A stretch of 64,000 nt of DNA from Malachius bipustulatus (GCA_910589415.1 OU342633.1:42662210-42726209); one strand, 5' to 3'. Shown: positions 45,734-57,650, counted from the first letter of the stretch. The notes: a model not told the origin generated them from the sequence alone. A program made the numbers and translations.

Positions 45734-46796
45734 CAGGGTGTGTCAATAAAGTATGAAGCCAAACTTCAGGGGGTAATTCTATGAGTGATTAGTGGGGTCC
45801 CGGGGAGCATCTCAACGAATATTATTTTTTTAAACTTTAAAAAATTACTAAAATTATGGCTTTTAATTTTTTTTGGCCAGATTAAGTAAAATTACAATTA
45901 CATACAGCTTTTTGTTAATTAAGTTTTTGTTAGTTTTTGTTAGAATGCAATTATTTGCATCTCCCTGGAATTTGGTCAGGGAGCAGCAGAAGACATGCAG
46001 GAAATTTACGGATAGCCAAAATTGAGTCCGAATGAATACGGGTCTCCTAGGAGACCATACTGACAAAATGGGTGACATGAAGCTAAGGGGGTAACACAAT
46101 AAGCCCATGAGGCTGAGGTGCTTCCGGCGATCTTGACAAAATCTCCTGGACCAACCAAGAAACTTCAACCAAGAAATAAAATTCCTGATTTTAAATGTCC
46201 AGAAATGTACTGAATTTAATGTTTGTTTGTAGCTGTTGTTATGTTGTTACATATTATTAAAATTAATAATAAAAAATTATTATTTCCAAAAAAAAACTTT
46301 CCTAATGTTTCGTGCGCGTGCTCCATCAGGTAGGTACATGCAACTAAGTGAATTCTACCTATTTTAAAACAAAGCAAGTTACAAAAAAAATTAATAGACA
46401 AAAAAGTTCTTCTAATTATTGCTTAATTTAACAAAAAAATAAAAATTCAAAAAAGCGATTGAAGTACTTTATTTTTGAAGTTTTTTCGAAATAATATTTG
46501 AGATAATATTGATAATATTGAGATGTCCCCGGGACGCCACTGGACCTAATCATTTTAATATATAATTAGGATAAATTAGCCCCTTACTACAGCGAACGAA
46601 ACTGCTAAATTTAAACAATAAAAAAAAAAAAAAAAAAGCGTATTTTCGAAAAAGACGATTTTTTCACGAAAGTGTATCCTGGAAAATATGCAGTTTTAGA
46701 GCTATGTTTATATGAACTTTTCGTCTTATAATCACTCAAAGAATCACCCCCTGACCCCTGACCTGCAGTTTGGCCCCATACTTAATTAACATCCTG
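45734..46796. mobile_element. Palindromic element in FoxF intron 2, 1.06 kb
   Basis: TA-CAGGGTGTGTCAATAAAGTATG then AAGCCAAACTTCAGGGGGTAATTCTATGAGTGATTA mirrors AATCACTCAAAGAATCACCCCCTGACCCCTGACCTGCAGTTTGGCCCCATACTT..CATCCTG. Inner words GTCCCGGGGAGCATCTCAAC and GAGATGTCCCCGGGACGCCACTGG also mirror. The segment 45940-46190 is less AT-rich and open on the minus strand but matches nothing recognised. Confidence 0.75.
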
Positions 46797-46798
46797 AA

Positions 46799-48836
46799 TA
46801 GACGCCGTCGCTTGGTGATGTTGCAGTCAGGTCACGTGACTGGTGCCTCTTTGACAGGGAAGCCGAAAAGAAGGAACGAATATTTGCCCAAAAATTCTGG
46901 AAAAATTTAGGCCTGTTTTTTGAAAAAAATGAAAATATTAGCATTTTTATCTCTTTGTATTTATTCTCCAAGTCCTGCACTTCCCCGGAAAAAGTTACAA
47001 CGAGAATTCGTATTGTTATAAATTTGTCTCTAATTAATTAGCTTCGAGTGAAGGAAACGTTTTTTTTTAGAGAAAAACAAATTCTCTCACAAACAAAAAA
47101 TATTTATCTACTAAAAAAAAATGATCTCCGCTCCTTAATTTATATTTTTCTATGGGAGAAAGAAGCACTTTCAAGGTAAAATCTATTAAACAAAGACTGT
47201 TTTCTTTGTCTAAAGAATACGCCTGATTTTTTTTAGTATTGTTCTTATGTTTTATGTTTTTTTTTTGGAGAAAAAAAATGTAAAAAAGAAATTACCGATC
47301 AGAATTATTTTTTATGAGAAATTATGGTAATCATCATGCGTGATCCTTTGGACACAGATTGCAACTCCTGATGACTCTTTTACTCTAAGTCGATTCCTTC
47401 ACCCGACACTAATAATTATTATTAAAAGTCTATAAAAATCTAATAGGTATAATTTCCTAGGTACCTATTCTACCCAGTTAATTAGATATTATATTTTATA
47501 CATATACAACGTGTGCCAGAATAAAGGAAACAAACTTCGCAGGTAGAATATTTACTTGATTTCAAGACAAAAAGTCTCAATGAACCCATACCCTCTAAAT
47601 TGAGTACATATTAACGAAGTTACAGGTTGTGCAATGTTCCAAAAAAATTACTTTTTTTGGTAATTATTTTATTTTTTATAATTCCAAAACGGCTTAATAT
47701 TTTTCCATGAAATTTTTTGTGTTGATTTCCAATTAATTAGTCTTAGTATAACCAACCATAATTAAGGTACCTGTATGTAACTTGATCCAGGGACGTACGG
47801 TGTAGATAGGGGTCCACTCTTGTACCCCCAATTTAATGGATAAAATTAAAACCATAAACTGGATAAATTCTGGTTTCGACATAATTTACAAAAATCTAGA
47901 CATTTTTGGTACAAAAAGTACGTTAGGATTGTTATGTTTACTTCCAACAGTTTTTGAGATATGACAATTTTGACATTTGAGACGGACAAAAAATTATAGG
48001 GTTTTCGTCCAATAAACTAAAAAAAAAATACAAAAAATTGATCTAACCTTCGAAAAAATGTACATATTTCGAAGTGGGGCTTCTTCTCCAGATCCCTCTA
48101 TCATGAAAACTCCTAGCCACATTTCCCAACGCTGTGAGCTCAACTTTTTTTGTTGTTTTACATTATTTTCATTTTTATATGAAAATATCACTGAACTTTC
48201 GCCTATTTAATTGTACCTACATAATATTATGTACCTACCTCAAAAAAAAATGATCTAGTTTTTGTAAAATAAATGTCTTTAGGAAAAAATACGTCAAAAC
48301 AAAAATTTATCCAGTGGCGTAAAAATTGAGGGGTAAAAAAATTTAAAGTCCTACTACCGTAGGTACGTGTCTGGTTGAGATTATAAACATGTAATTATTG
48401 CTGTAATATTCAACTAATTAATGAAAAATCATAGAAAATATTTCGCCGTTTTGGAGTTATTCAAAAAATGTAAATCTTTTGGAACATTTACCTCCCTGTA
48501 AGTAATTTCGTTAATACTCAATTTAGTGGGGTATGGGTTCATTTTGAGACTTTTGTCTTAAAATCAAGTAAATATATTCTACCTTATTAGAAATTTGTCC
48601 CGAGGTTTGTCTCCTATATTTTTTTTTCTGGAAGAAGGCGGAAAAAATACAATGAAAAAAAAATTATTTTTTCGCAAAGAACTTCACTAAATTTTTCAGA
48701 ATTTTTGGGCAACATTTAATCGTTCTTTGTTTTCGGCTTGAAGCAGCTCTGCTTCATCATTGAAGTGATCTGCCATTGGTAAGCGGGGGAAGGCCTCACC
48801 AAGGGCTTATTTTCACCAAGCGGCGGCGATTGCGGT
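46799..48836. mobile_element. Outer inverted repeat around 47517-48615
   Basis: CGCCGTCGCTTGGTGA..GAAGCCGAAAAGAAGGAACGAATATTTGCCCAAAAATTCTGG (46803-46903) mirrors CAGAATTTTTGGGCAACATTTAATCGTTCTTTGTTTTCGGCTT..TCACCAAGCGGCGGCG (48699-48834). No CAGGGTG ends were seen on this outer repeat. A second palindromic element lies inside. Confidence 0.6.
47517..48615. mobile_element. Palindromic element nested in FoxF intron 2
   Basis: GGAAACAAACTTCGCAGGTAGAATATTTACTTGATTT mirrors AAATCAAGTAAATATATTCTACC..GAGGTTTGTCTCC. CATACCCTCTAAATTGAGTA mirrors TACTCAATTTAGTGGGGTATG. TTTTAATGGATAAA...TAAACTGGATAAATTCTGG has a partner in TTTATCCAGTGGCGTAAAAATTGAGGGG near 48306. The right terminus lacks a recognisable end word. 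Confidence 0.7.
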
Positions 48837-49515
48837 CACTTATTTTGTCATTGGTCTCTTTCACCAGTACACTTACAACCTACATTTTTTACTAGTTTTT
48901 GATACGCCAACGGCCGTTGGTTGTAAAAATAAACTTTTCTGAGTTATTCAATTAAATTAAGAGCTCAATTATACCTTCTTATTTTTTTTTGTAAGAATCC
49001 GTTTTCTCGCGAGAAATTGAACAAAAAGGTAGATTTGATTGATTATTCATATCATAAGCACATTTTCCATTAATTTGTAAGCTTTATTTGAAAAAATAAA
49101 GGCGCACTCAATTATTTAAATGCTTAGGTACTTAAATATTAAAAAAATGTTCCAAACTCTGGTATAATAATATAGTTATAACAGAATGAGGACTTTTATA
49201 GCCTCTAGCCTCCCCTTCTTAAAGTTATGAGCTGAATAAAATGAAATTTTGATACAAAGATGATGTTGTAGACCAGTGCTGAAGCCCTTAAAAAGGGTAA
49301 AAAGTGAAAAAAAATATAGTAGAATGAAACCCATTGAAAAAGGAAGAGAATATAACAAAAATGAAAGGGAAAATAAATTACGGGCGAATTGAGGTCGGGA
49401 AGTGGGAGGGGGTGAGTTTTTAAGGGTAAAAATCGGTTTATCTCGATTTCCGGTAAAACTACAAGTCCTATAGAAAAAAGTTAAATGACCTACTGCTAAA
49501 TTTTTTTACACTATA
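48837..49515. other. No feature seen
   Basis: AT-rich intronic spacer with no clear repeat boundary. Confidence 0.35.
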
Positions 49516-50480
49516 CAGGGTGATTCAGGTTTTACCTTGTTAACTCTAGGGAACGATAGAGAATCAAAAAATAATATGAGTTTGCTTCATGAACTATATT
49601 CGTGAAATGCTTCGTTAAGAAAATACAGGGTGTGAAATTTTAAGAAAAAATTCGTATTTTTGAAATACCTATAAAAAAATTGGCTGATTGAAATAATTTG
49701 AAATTTTGAACAGTAGTTGTGCTAATTGAAGTACATAATGTCATACTTCCGATGAAAGATTCTTCAATCCAGTGGCGGAGATCTGGGCTTGTTGTTACCT
49801 TTCTTATTAAATAATTTCTACGCCACTGACTTTAATGCAAATTTGTAATTTTTGTTAGATACCTCATGTTGTTTAGAGAAGAAAAGTCATCGTACGTTTT
49901 TGTCCTAGGACGCACTGTTTCCGAGATACTTCACAATGTAGGAGCCCGTACGAGGTAAACTATCATAAAAATCAATGCTATCGAGTTTTTCCAGAAGTTA
50001 ATAATTTTTGTGATCGTTATTGAACGGTATTGCATTACAAAAAGCTTGCATGAGTGCCAACATTGTGGAATATCTTGAAAACAGTTCGTTCTACAACAAA
50101 AACGTAAGATGACTTTTCTCCTCTAAACATAACAATGTATCTACCATAAATAACCAATTTGCATTAAAGTCAGTGGCGTAGAAATTATTTAATAAAAAAG
50201 GTAACAACACACCCAGATCTCTGCCACTGGAGTGAAGAATTTTTCATCGGAAGTATCACATCATGTACTTCAATTAGCACAACTACTGTTCAAAATTTCA
50301 AATTATTTCAATCAACCAATTTTTTTATATTTCAAAAATACGAATTTTTCCTTAATACTTTAACACCCTGTATTTTCTTAACGAAGCATTTCACGAATTT
50401 AGTTCATGAAGCAAACTCATATTATCTTTCGATTCTCTATCGTTCCCTAGAGTTAAGTAGGTAAAACCTGAATCACACTG
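49516..50480. mobile_element. Intact concentric palindromic element
   Basis: Outer ends CAGGGTGATTCAGGTTTTAC (49516) and GTAAAACCTGAATCACACTG (50480). Inner ends CAGGGTGTGAAATTTTAAG (49625) and CTTTAACACCCTG (50370). The outer arms of about 107 bp meet as CTTCGTTAAGAAAA-TA-TTTTCTTAACGAAG when the inner part is removed, a perfect palindrome with TA at the axis. The inner element has CAGTGGCGGAGATCTGGG...CTACGCCACTG blocks in both arms. An inverted, truncated relative is at 28555-30112. Confidence 0.85.
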
Positions 50481-51756
50481 TATAGATCGCAATAATAATT
50501 AGAATTAAACATACCAAGAATAAGGGATGAAATAATTCCTCTTTACACTTCTCCGCTTCATAACACTTCATAAAAATAAATGGTAGATACTAGGAATTTT
50601 TAACGATTTTTTTCCCAAGTACGGGGTGTAGGTACCTTAAAATAATAATGTACCGCGTCGAGTTAGCGCTTCATTTTTCAGTAGGTACCCTATGTTAATG
50701 CTGAGATTGAAATTAAATATCCTTGATAAGTGGATATAATAATAATAATTAATACAGAAATTACATGATGATCTGAGATCATACTATCAAATGAAGAAAA
50801 TATTAATAAGAAAAAAAATTGATTTTTTGATTTTGAAAACATGCTGGTCTGGCAGACATGTTGCGTGTTCTGGTTCTGCATGCCATCGTAAAATTTTATT
50901 CACCAATAAATAGAAGGTTTTATGTTTTATATAATCCTCTGACTTCCTTTCTCTGTTTTAATGTGTCGACTCGACTCTGGAACTGCTACTACTGGCATGG
51001 TAGGTATAAAAACTTTATTCTAGGCGAACTACTTCCGCTGTTGTAAAACCTAATAATATGACCCTGTAAAAATCAGGGTGGTATCAAGTTTTCCATGTAC
51101 CTACCACACATTTTGAATACATTCTGAATAATATGACGGTTTAAATAAAAAATTCTGAAAAAAATTCAGCCTGCATACAGAGGAGAGTTTTTTTTTCAGA
51201 TAATTTTTTCAGAGAATCAATTTTTTCTTCAGTTTGTGTTTTATTTTTTATGGTAAGTCAGCAGCGTTTACTAGTTTCTTATCAAATTTTTATCGAAGCT
51301 ATGAGTTTCTTAAAAGTCGTTTATTCTTTAAGAAAAATTATGTTGTCTAATATCTCGTAAACGACATGGAAGAAAATTTTGAAATTTTACATTTATGTAG
51401 GTATAACTTTTTTTTTTATTATCTTAAAAAACTTCAGTTCTCATTCAAAAAGATCATCGCTAATGTCATATCTCAAATTTCGGACAAGACTTTGACTCAC
51501 TCTCAATACAACTTTACGCCTTTCAACCCCCAAGTAATCAGTCCCTTCTTGCTTTTTTCAAATTGCACCCCTAGTTTTTTTGTTGAGCATCCGGAGTAAC
51601 TGACTTGTTCTAAATTCAATGGGATGAGATTTTTGGAAATATTTGAAAAACAATAAATTTTATTTTTGCATCTTTCTTATTGGTATTAAAGAAGAATTAG
51701 AAAAAAAAAACCTTATTCGGTCATTATAGTATAGATGACGGGCCACTACCTATAGT
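50481..51756. other. No feature seen
   Basis: Intronic, AT-rich; isolated ORFs of 60-80 codons match nothing recognised. Confidence 0.35.
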
Positions 51757-52172
51757 TCATTTTTTGAGGAAATGACCTTTAGATTCCAAAGAGACCACGG
51801 AACGAATAGGAGGTGCTGGGGGATGGGAGTAAAAATTGCATAGGAGAACGATTTGTTTGTAACACCGGTCACCGGTCCTTACATATTGAGGTCGGTTCCA
51901 AACTAATGGGCCATTCGAGAAGGGCAAGAAAAAATTTCCAAAAATCATCAAATAGTTAACTCGATAATTATTAATGGGCCGTTTAATGGGTAATACCAGT
52001 TATAGCGAAGTAAATATCTCCCTCTTGTTACCAATTTATAGAAACTGAAACTTTCACTAGTAGTACCATAATATGACACTTCTATAGGGACCGATACAAC
52101 TTCGTAATGTTGGGGTTGGTATGCCTGCAAGTGGTCCCTCAATCCCTCAGTTATACGCACAGTGACCGCCAA
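51757..52172 (-). other. Non-repetitive island, possible coding relic
   Basis: Two consecutive minus-strand ORFs in different frames (52172-51948, then 51951-51757) with protein-like composition: TEGLRDHLQAYQPQHYEVVS, NWYYPLNGPLIIIEL, then GPLVWNRPQYVRTGDRCYKQ. They could be the frameshifted remains of a transposon or retroelement protein. No family was recognised, so function is left open. Confidence 0.25.
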
Positions 52173-52285
52173 AAAGTTGGTATCATATTGGAAAATTGTT
52201 TATTTTTGACTTGTCGAAAAAAACTACTTTAAGAACAATTAATCTCTGCTTGCTTGAAAAAGTTATTTTGCCGTAATTAGATATG

Positions 52286-52972
52286 CAGAGTGATTTATAC
52301 CTATCCAGAAAATAGCTTCTTTCGAAATGGTAAAAACCATAAGAGTGCAATTTTTCTAAAACTAAGCGAGATTTCGATTTGATTTTGGTACAATATGTCA
52401 ATGTCAGCTTACTTGATAGTCTCATGATCCAAAAACTTTCGAATAATTTTTCAAAACTTTTTATTAATTTTTTAATTAGTTAACAGTGGAGTTTGAAGCT
52501 TCAAGTAGCTATCAAGAAAAAATAGCTTTCATAAAAAAAAACTTTTCTTTCTTAAAAGTGCATTAAGTGTATTAAAAATGTCAACTTTTCACTTTTCAAC
52601 AAATGTCAAATGTCACAAAATATCACTTTTCGACCAATGTAAAGAAATGTGAAGTAATAATTGACAATTTTCATGGTCCATTATAATAAGAGATCTTGAA
52701 AGCTTACATTAAAAAAAATATTGCAATTTAAAACAACTTTAAGTAGGTAATTCAAATTTTGAAAATATAAAAAAAATTAAATGTTTTTTTTAATTATGCG
52801 AAAGAGGTAATAAGTATGTTTTTGGATCATGAGACTATCAAGCAGGCTGGAATTGACAAATTGTACAAAAATCAAATCGAAATCTCGCTTAGTTTTCGAA
52901 AAATTGCACTCTTATGATTTTCATCATTTTGAAAAAAGGTATTTTCCCGATAAGTAAAAATAAATAAAAAAA
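52286..52972. mobile_element. Palindromic element in intron 2
   Basis: CAGAGTGATTTATACCTATCCAGAAAATAGC..CATAAGAGTGCAATTTTTCTAAAACTAAGCGAGATTTCGATTTGATTTT mirrors AAATCAAATCGAAATCTCGCTTAGTTTTCGAAAAATTGCACTCTTATG. ACTTGATAGTCTCATGATCC mirrors GGATCATGAGACTATCAAG. The right end word has decayed. Confidence 0.75.
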
Positions 52973-53013
52973 ATAGTTATAACGTTTATTCCTACGAGAC
53001 ATCCCTGGAAATA

Positions 53014-53739
53014 CAGGGTGTGTTTCTTAATAACATGCTAATACTTCAGGATGTGATTCCTCAGGTCATTTTATGAGAAAATTTCATATGAACATATGCC
53101 AGCAAGGGCTTCAATTTTTTTCTGCAGGGTGTTGAATTTTATACGAATTATTTTTTATTTTCTACGAAAATAATTGATGACATATTTTTCTCAAATTTGG
53201 CATGACTTTATAGGATATAAAATCACATAGTTTAATAAGAAAAGTTTTTTTTTCTATTGCTCTACCAGTGGCGTCCCTACAAACATGTCCTCTGACATTT
53301 TTTTCAAAAAAATTGGTGCACTAAATTGGTGCCATACGGATTTTTTTTCTGATTAGATTGATCAATTCTACATGAACATATGGTCTCTTGCGTTTTTCTT
53401 GTCACGCACTATTCTTGACCAAAACAATTAAATTAAAATTCAATTAGTTTAACAAAATTGGGGAATAATATTTAATTATTTTGAAATCAGAAAATATCAG
53501 AGTGGATCAATGGAAAATATTTTCTAATTGAAATATGTGGTTTTATAGTTCATTAAGACTGCTAAAATTGAACAAAAAATATAACTAAACCATTTTCAAA
53601 AATATTAAAAAAAAAACTCAACACCCTGTAGAAAAAAAAATTATACCATTGTGGACATATGTTCATATCAACTTTTTTTCATAAAATTACCTGAGGTATC
53701 ACATGCTCAAGTTTTAGCACTTTATTAAGAAACACCCTG
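53014..53739. mobile_element. Concentric palindromic element in intron 2
   Basis: Outer ends CAGGGTGTGTTTCTTAATAA and TTTATTAAGAAACACCCTG. Inner ends CAGGGTGTTGAA (53125) and CAACACCCTG (53628). The inner element is flanked by TTTTTTCTG on the left and TAGAAAAAAAA on the right, again placing it on the axis of the outer arms (one TA mutated to TG). ACCAGTGGCGTCCCTAC occurs inside. Confidence 0.8.
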
Positions 53740-53975
53740 TATATTACCCCTTAAAGTTGAGGGCTGAAAATCTATTATTTATTGAAATAATTTTTTCATT
53801 AGTTGGCCGATATTTTTGAAATTTTTTAGTGTTATTTGTGGTAATAAGCAATTCCTATAGGGGAATACGCAATGAATTTTTGTTTATATGAAAGATCCAT
53901 TAATTTTTATACAAGGAACCACCCCCTGACATTTTTGCAGTTATTAATTTACACTCTGTATACATAAGACTTTTA

Positions 53976-54277
53976 TCGAAAATTGTTAAGAGCTGTAGGC
54001 AAAAAAAACTCTTCTTAAAGTATGGTCTTTATTATAAAATCAACGTTTCGAACAAACAATTTGGGTCATCTTCGGGATTAACAATTTGATTATTTAAATA
54101 GGTCTGGACACATTGGTAATTTAAATGGATTTAAAAAAAAAAATCATTTTTGTCAACTATTTTTTTTTGACAGATGTTAATGTCAGTTTGGTCGAAACGT
54201 TGATTTTATAATAAAAACCACCACTTTAAGAAGAAATTTTTTTGCCTATAACCCTTAACAATTTTCCATTAATTATA
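53976..54277. repeat. Inverted repeat with CAACGTTTCGA arms
   Basis: AAAATTGTTAAGAGCTGTAGGCAAAAAAAACTCTTCTTAAAGT.. TTATTATAAAATCAACGTTTCGA mirrors TCGAAACGTTGATTTTATAATAA..ACTTTAAGAAGAAATTTTTTTGCCTATAACCCTTAACAATTTT. Loop around 54050-54185. Confidence 0.75.
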
Positions 54278-54289
54278 ATTTTGGCAATT

Positions 54290-55129
54290 ACTTCTGTTAT
54301 AATAACATAAGACTTTCATATATAACTTCTATTGTACAGGTGTTCCATAATATGTGGACAATCTCCCGTATTTGGACAGATCTTGTAAAAATAATTAAAA
54401 AAATGGATGTAAAAATATTTTCCTCGAGGCAAGTTGAGGGATAAAATATTATTTTTTTATTAGGTAGTTTTGATAAATTTTGGTTTAATTTTATATTATT
54501 TTGAACGGCTTAGATTAGTGTTTTTGTAATCTTTGGTACTCTAGTCCTTACATCAGACCTCGGAATTATTAAACAATCCAGTCATTTATTGAAAGAAAAA
54601 ATTTAAAAAATTGTAATTTTACAAACTTTTAGGTAAATTTTTTTGTTGTTTGATATTTTTTTACAAAAGAAATGTATTTATTAAAACTTCCTTTTAATAG
54701 GTGATACACCGAAGGAGTTGTAAGTAAGTAAATTTGAACAACAGTAAATAAAATTAACGTTGAAAATTTGTAAAATTACTATTTTTGTTTTGTTTTCCTT
54801 GCGAGTGAATGACTGCATTGTTTAACCCGGAGGTTTCTATGTAACAAAGATTAGGAAAAGATTCAAAATAATGAAAATTAAAGCAAAATTTATAAAAATC
54901 GAGGAACCAATGAAAATAATATTGGAAAAAAAAGATTATCCCTAAATTTAAAGAGGTCTTTGTAGGGGTGCCTAGGGGGAAAATGTATAGATATTTTTCA
55001 AGTTATTTTTACAAAATCTACCCAAATAAATAAACAATTTTTTCTCAATAATAGAAATAAAAATAAACAAAATTTTATTCTGCGAGATTCCATGAGCATA
55101 TACCAATTCGAATAGTATAAAGCGTCTGG
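54290..55129. other. No feature seen
   Basis: AT-rich intronic sequence; no repeat boundary or exon. Confidence 0.35.
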
Positions 55130-55520
55130 AGTGACACTGGCGCCTATTTAATTTGCAAAAGCGGTCGATTGGACCGTTCCAGATCAAGAGCTATTTGTGG
55201 TGTTGTCACAGTAACTGGAGATGTTGTTTTACCACATCTGATGTGACAACTGACAACGCGCCCACTGACTGACAAGACAGACGTGCGATAATGGGTGGTC
55301 CTGAAACACTAAACTGCGCTGTTGTTTCACTGAATCGAATGTTACTCACGACTGGATATGAAGTAATTCGTTACCACGCAATTAATTAATTAATGCGTTT
55401 TTGTTTTCTCGGTTATCAGTTTTCCGGTAGCACTACTTGACACACTATCTGACATATTTGATTTTTGACATGAGGATGTGACGTTTGTACTAATTACCGT
55501 GTCAGATCTAATGTAGAAAA
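55130..55520. promoter_or_regulatory. Candidate intronic regulatory island
   Basis: A less AT-rich, non-repetitive stretch in an intron otherwise dominated by transposon sequence. It contains ATTAATTAATTAATGCG (55381-55397), a cluster of homeodomain-type TAAT cores, and many TGACA words. Calling it an enhancer is inference from position, composition and lack of repeats only. Confidence 0.2.
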
Positions 55521-56117
55521 ATTACTTCAATATTTTTTTAAATATTCAATATGAGACTATATTTTTTGATCTGAAATAAATGATGATTTTGGATATATTT
55601 TCTGTTGCTGGATAGATTTAATATTAAGTACTAATGGCTCAGGTCAGTACAATTTTAAGTAACTCAAGTCTGATCAATTCGAAATTACAGCTCATTCATA
55701 GCATTAATCAACACCTGTTGATTCTCTGCTTGGAACGCGAACACCACTGATAGCAATGCAACAATTTTTGTACATTTGACACACAGAAGGTGTTTAGTAA
55801 ATTTCACAAAAATATATTAGCTGGTTTCACAGTTATTATAAAACAAATATTTTTTATAAAAATTTTGACACCCTGTTCGTCGAAAACAAAGCAAATTAGG
55901 AATTCACAAAAGTATCTTATTTCATTTTTGGATTCTACATCAAATTCGTGATTATATTAATATAAAATACAAAAACACATTATCTTACAAGACAAAAAAT
56001 ATTAATATTTATTATAAAAAAAGTAACTAATTCCGGTTATTTTTAAATTTTTTATTTTCAATTTAATTACGAAATTTTTGTATATTTTTGGATAATAATA
56101 GTAGTAAATCAACTTAC

Positions 56118-56618
56118 ATGTATCAGCCCCTAATCCAGCCGCCACTTGATACTGATATCCCATCCCGCTGCTACTTCCATACACCTCTCCCACCCCCTGG
56201 GACCCCACCCCCTCACCGTCCCCTTCAACCGGACTAGCGCACGCTTTCACGTAAACTCCCCCAAGCGCACCGCTGCTTTCATACAAGCCCCCCTGCCAGT
56301 CCCTCTCTCCTTGCCCTCCTTGGCCGTAGAGTCCAGCGTAGTCACTGGGGGGTGGGTAATTGGCGTAGGCCGAAGGAGCGGCCGCGGCGTAAGCGCCCTG
56401 ATGGTAGTCGGGTTGCTGATGAAGGGCGGCAGTGAGAGCCTGGTGTTCATAGCCGGGAGCTGGCTGGGGAGCGAAAAATCCGCCGATCGGGGTGTAATGG
56501 TGAGGCGGTTTCATCGCTTGTTGACACTTGCGCCGGAAACCGCGAGGCCGGCGCCTGAAGGATCCCTCTTCGAACATGAATTCCGAGGACGGGTCTATCG
56601 TCCAGTAATGTCCTTTGC
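56118..56618 (-). CDS. FoxF: FoxF coding exon 2 (end of forkhead domain and linker)
   Basis: Acceptor CCGTTCCAG|GCAAAGG (AG at 56620-56619) and donor ACAT|GTAAGT. The exon completes Gly117 and continues [20 protein letters not shown] and [13 protein letters not shown], the wing-2 end of the forkhead domain with the FoxF-specific [20 protein letters not shown] signature. Residues 150-283 form a low-complexity linker rich in Ala, Gly, Pro, Tyr and Gln ([39 protein letters not shown]). Reading past the donor gives only a Tyr-rich artefact and a stop. This exon is markedly GC-richer than its surroundings, which is why long antisense ORFs overlap it. Confidence 0.93.
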
Positions 56619-56859
56619 CTGGAACGGAAAGGACTGGTCAGGTCATTAATTATAAAAGCGTTCAAAAATTCGGAATGTAAAAATATATTACAGTTTATTA
56701 TTGTTATTGTTACTTAGGAAGGTATCAATTTTTTTAATGTTCAAACTGAAGACATTATAAGCTGCAGTTTCAGTTCATTATACTAAATTTTACGAAACAA
56801 AAACGGTTTGATTGTTAGTTACTATGCTATAATACGGTTTGTGAAGAAATCAAAATGTT

Positions 56860-57650
56860 TAATGGTTTCTGCAATGGAAATTCAGAGCAGCTGCGAGAGA
56901 ATACCGTGGAAAATTCCTCAATCGAAGAACATCCTGAACATCGACCCATACTTCGCGAGCGTTTTCTAATGTTCTGACAACCACGACAAATGGTGGAAGT
57001 AAGCCCAAGCGCAAGTGATGCACGAATAACTGGAGAAACACTGAGCATTTCCTCGTTAATATTTAAGGGAATAAAAAAAGAACATAGGTACTGAAAAAGC
57101 CTTTTACCTATAACACAAAAATTGAATTCACTGTTCAGAGTTTCAGAGTTTTGTCAATCAAGTCTCGTTTTCTGGCTGTGGGCGGCGGATTTTGGATCAC
57201 ACAAGAAAAGTGAGTGGAATTTTATGCACCGATGAAGCAACGAACTCGCCATAATGTATTTAGATGTTGATACCCTTTAATAGGACCTTTTTCGCTGAAC
57301 GACTTACGAGGGAAATTTGTTTGTCAAACCGTTTTACCCGAATTGTTTGCAGAAGCAGCGAACTTAAACAGGGAGGAATCTTTACTTCCAGCAGGATGGG
57401 GCACCGCCGCGCATTTTTCTCGACAAGCAAGGGGGCTTGTCAATATTTGAATCGGACCCTCATTTCTGGTCTCCTAGGTTCCTCTACCTCACTGTTCTAG
57501 ATTATTCCCTATACGCATATGAAGCAAGAAATCTACAAAATGGAAGGAACTATTCACCAGAGGGGAACTCAGGGCTCGAATACGGGTACCGAGTAGTTGC
57601 TGCGATTGGTATTGAAATTAGGAATAATAAAGTCAAGCGACCCTAATTTT
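56860..57650 (+). pseudogene. Tc1/mariner-like transposase relic with DUF4817-type start
   Basis: From about 56871 one frame reads NSEQ/RAAAREYRGKFLNRRTS, matching the helix-turn-helix pattern GN.RAA.R.Y..(R/K)FPNRR.P..RTF of DUF4817-type transposases. About 57260-57350 carries GPFFA-like sequence from the mid-catalytic region. From 57386 a frame reads FQQDGAPPRIFLDKQGGLSI, then WSPRFLYLTVLDYSLYAYEA. This is the decayed (F/Y)QQDGAPPH ... WPPRSPDLTPLDYSLW.Y block with the second Asp and the end of the catalytic core. Stops and frameshifts separate all three parts, so it is dead. It lies antisense in FoxF intron 1. It is more complete than the relic at 31751. Confidence 0.7.

Larger units (their letters stand above)
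45528..56117 (-). other. FoxF: FoxF intron 2 (10.6 kb)
   Basis: Defined by donor ACAT|GTAAGT (GT at 56117-56116) and acceptor TTTCCAG|TAATG (AG at 45529-45528). It interrupts a codon after its first base. Much of it is palindromic elements (45734-46796, 46799-48836, 49516-50480, 52286-52972, 53014-53739, 53976-54277), any of which would fold as hairpins in the pre-mRNA. 55130-55520 is a rare non-repetitive stretch. Confidence 0.8.

Noticed and set aside
56146..56649. Long plus-strand ORFs opposite FoxF exon 2
   Set aside because: Antisense shadow of a GC-rich, compositionally biased exon.
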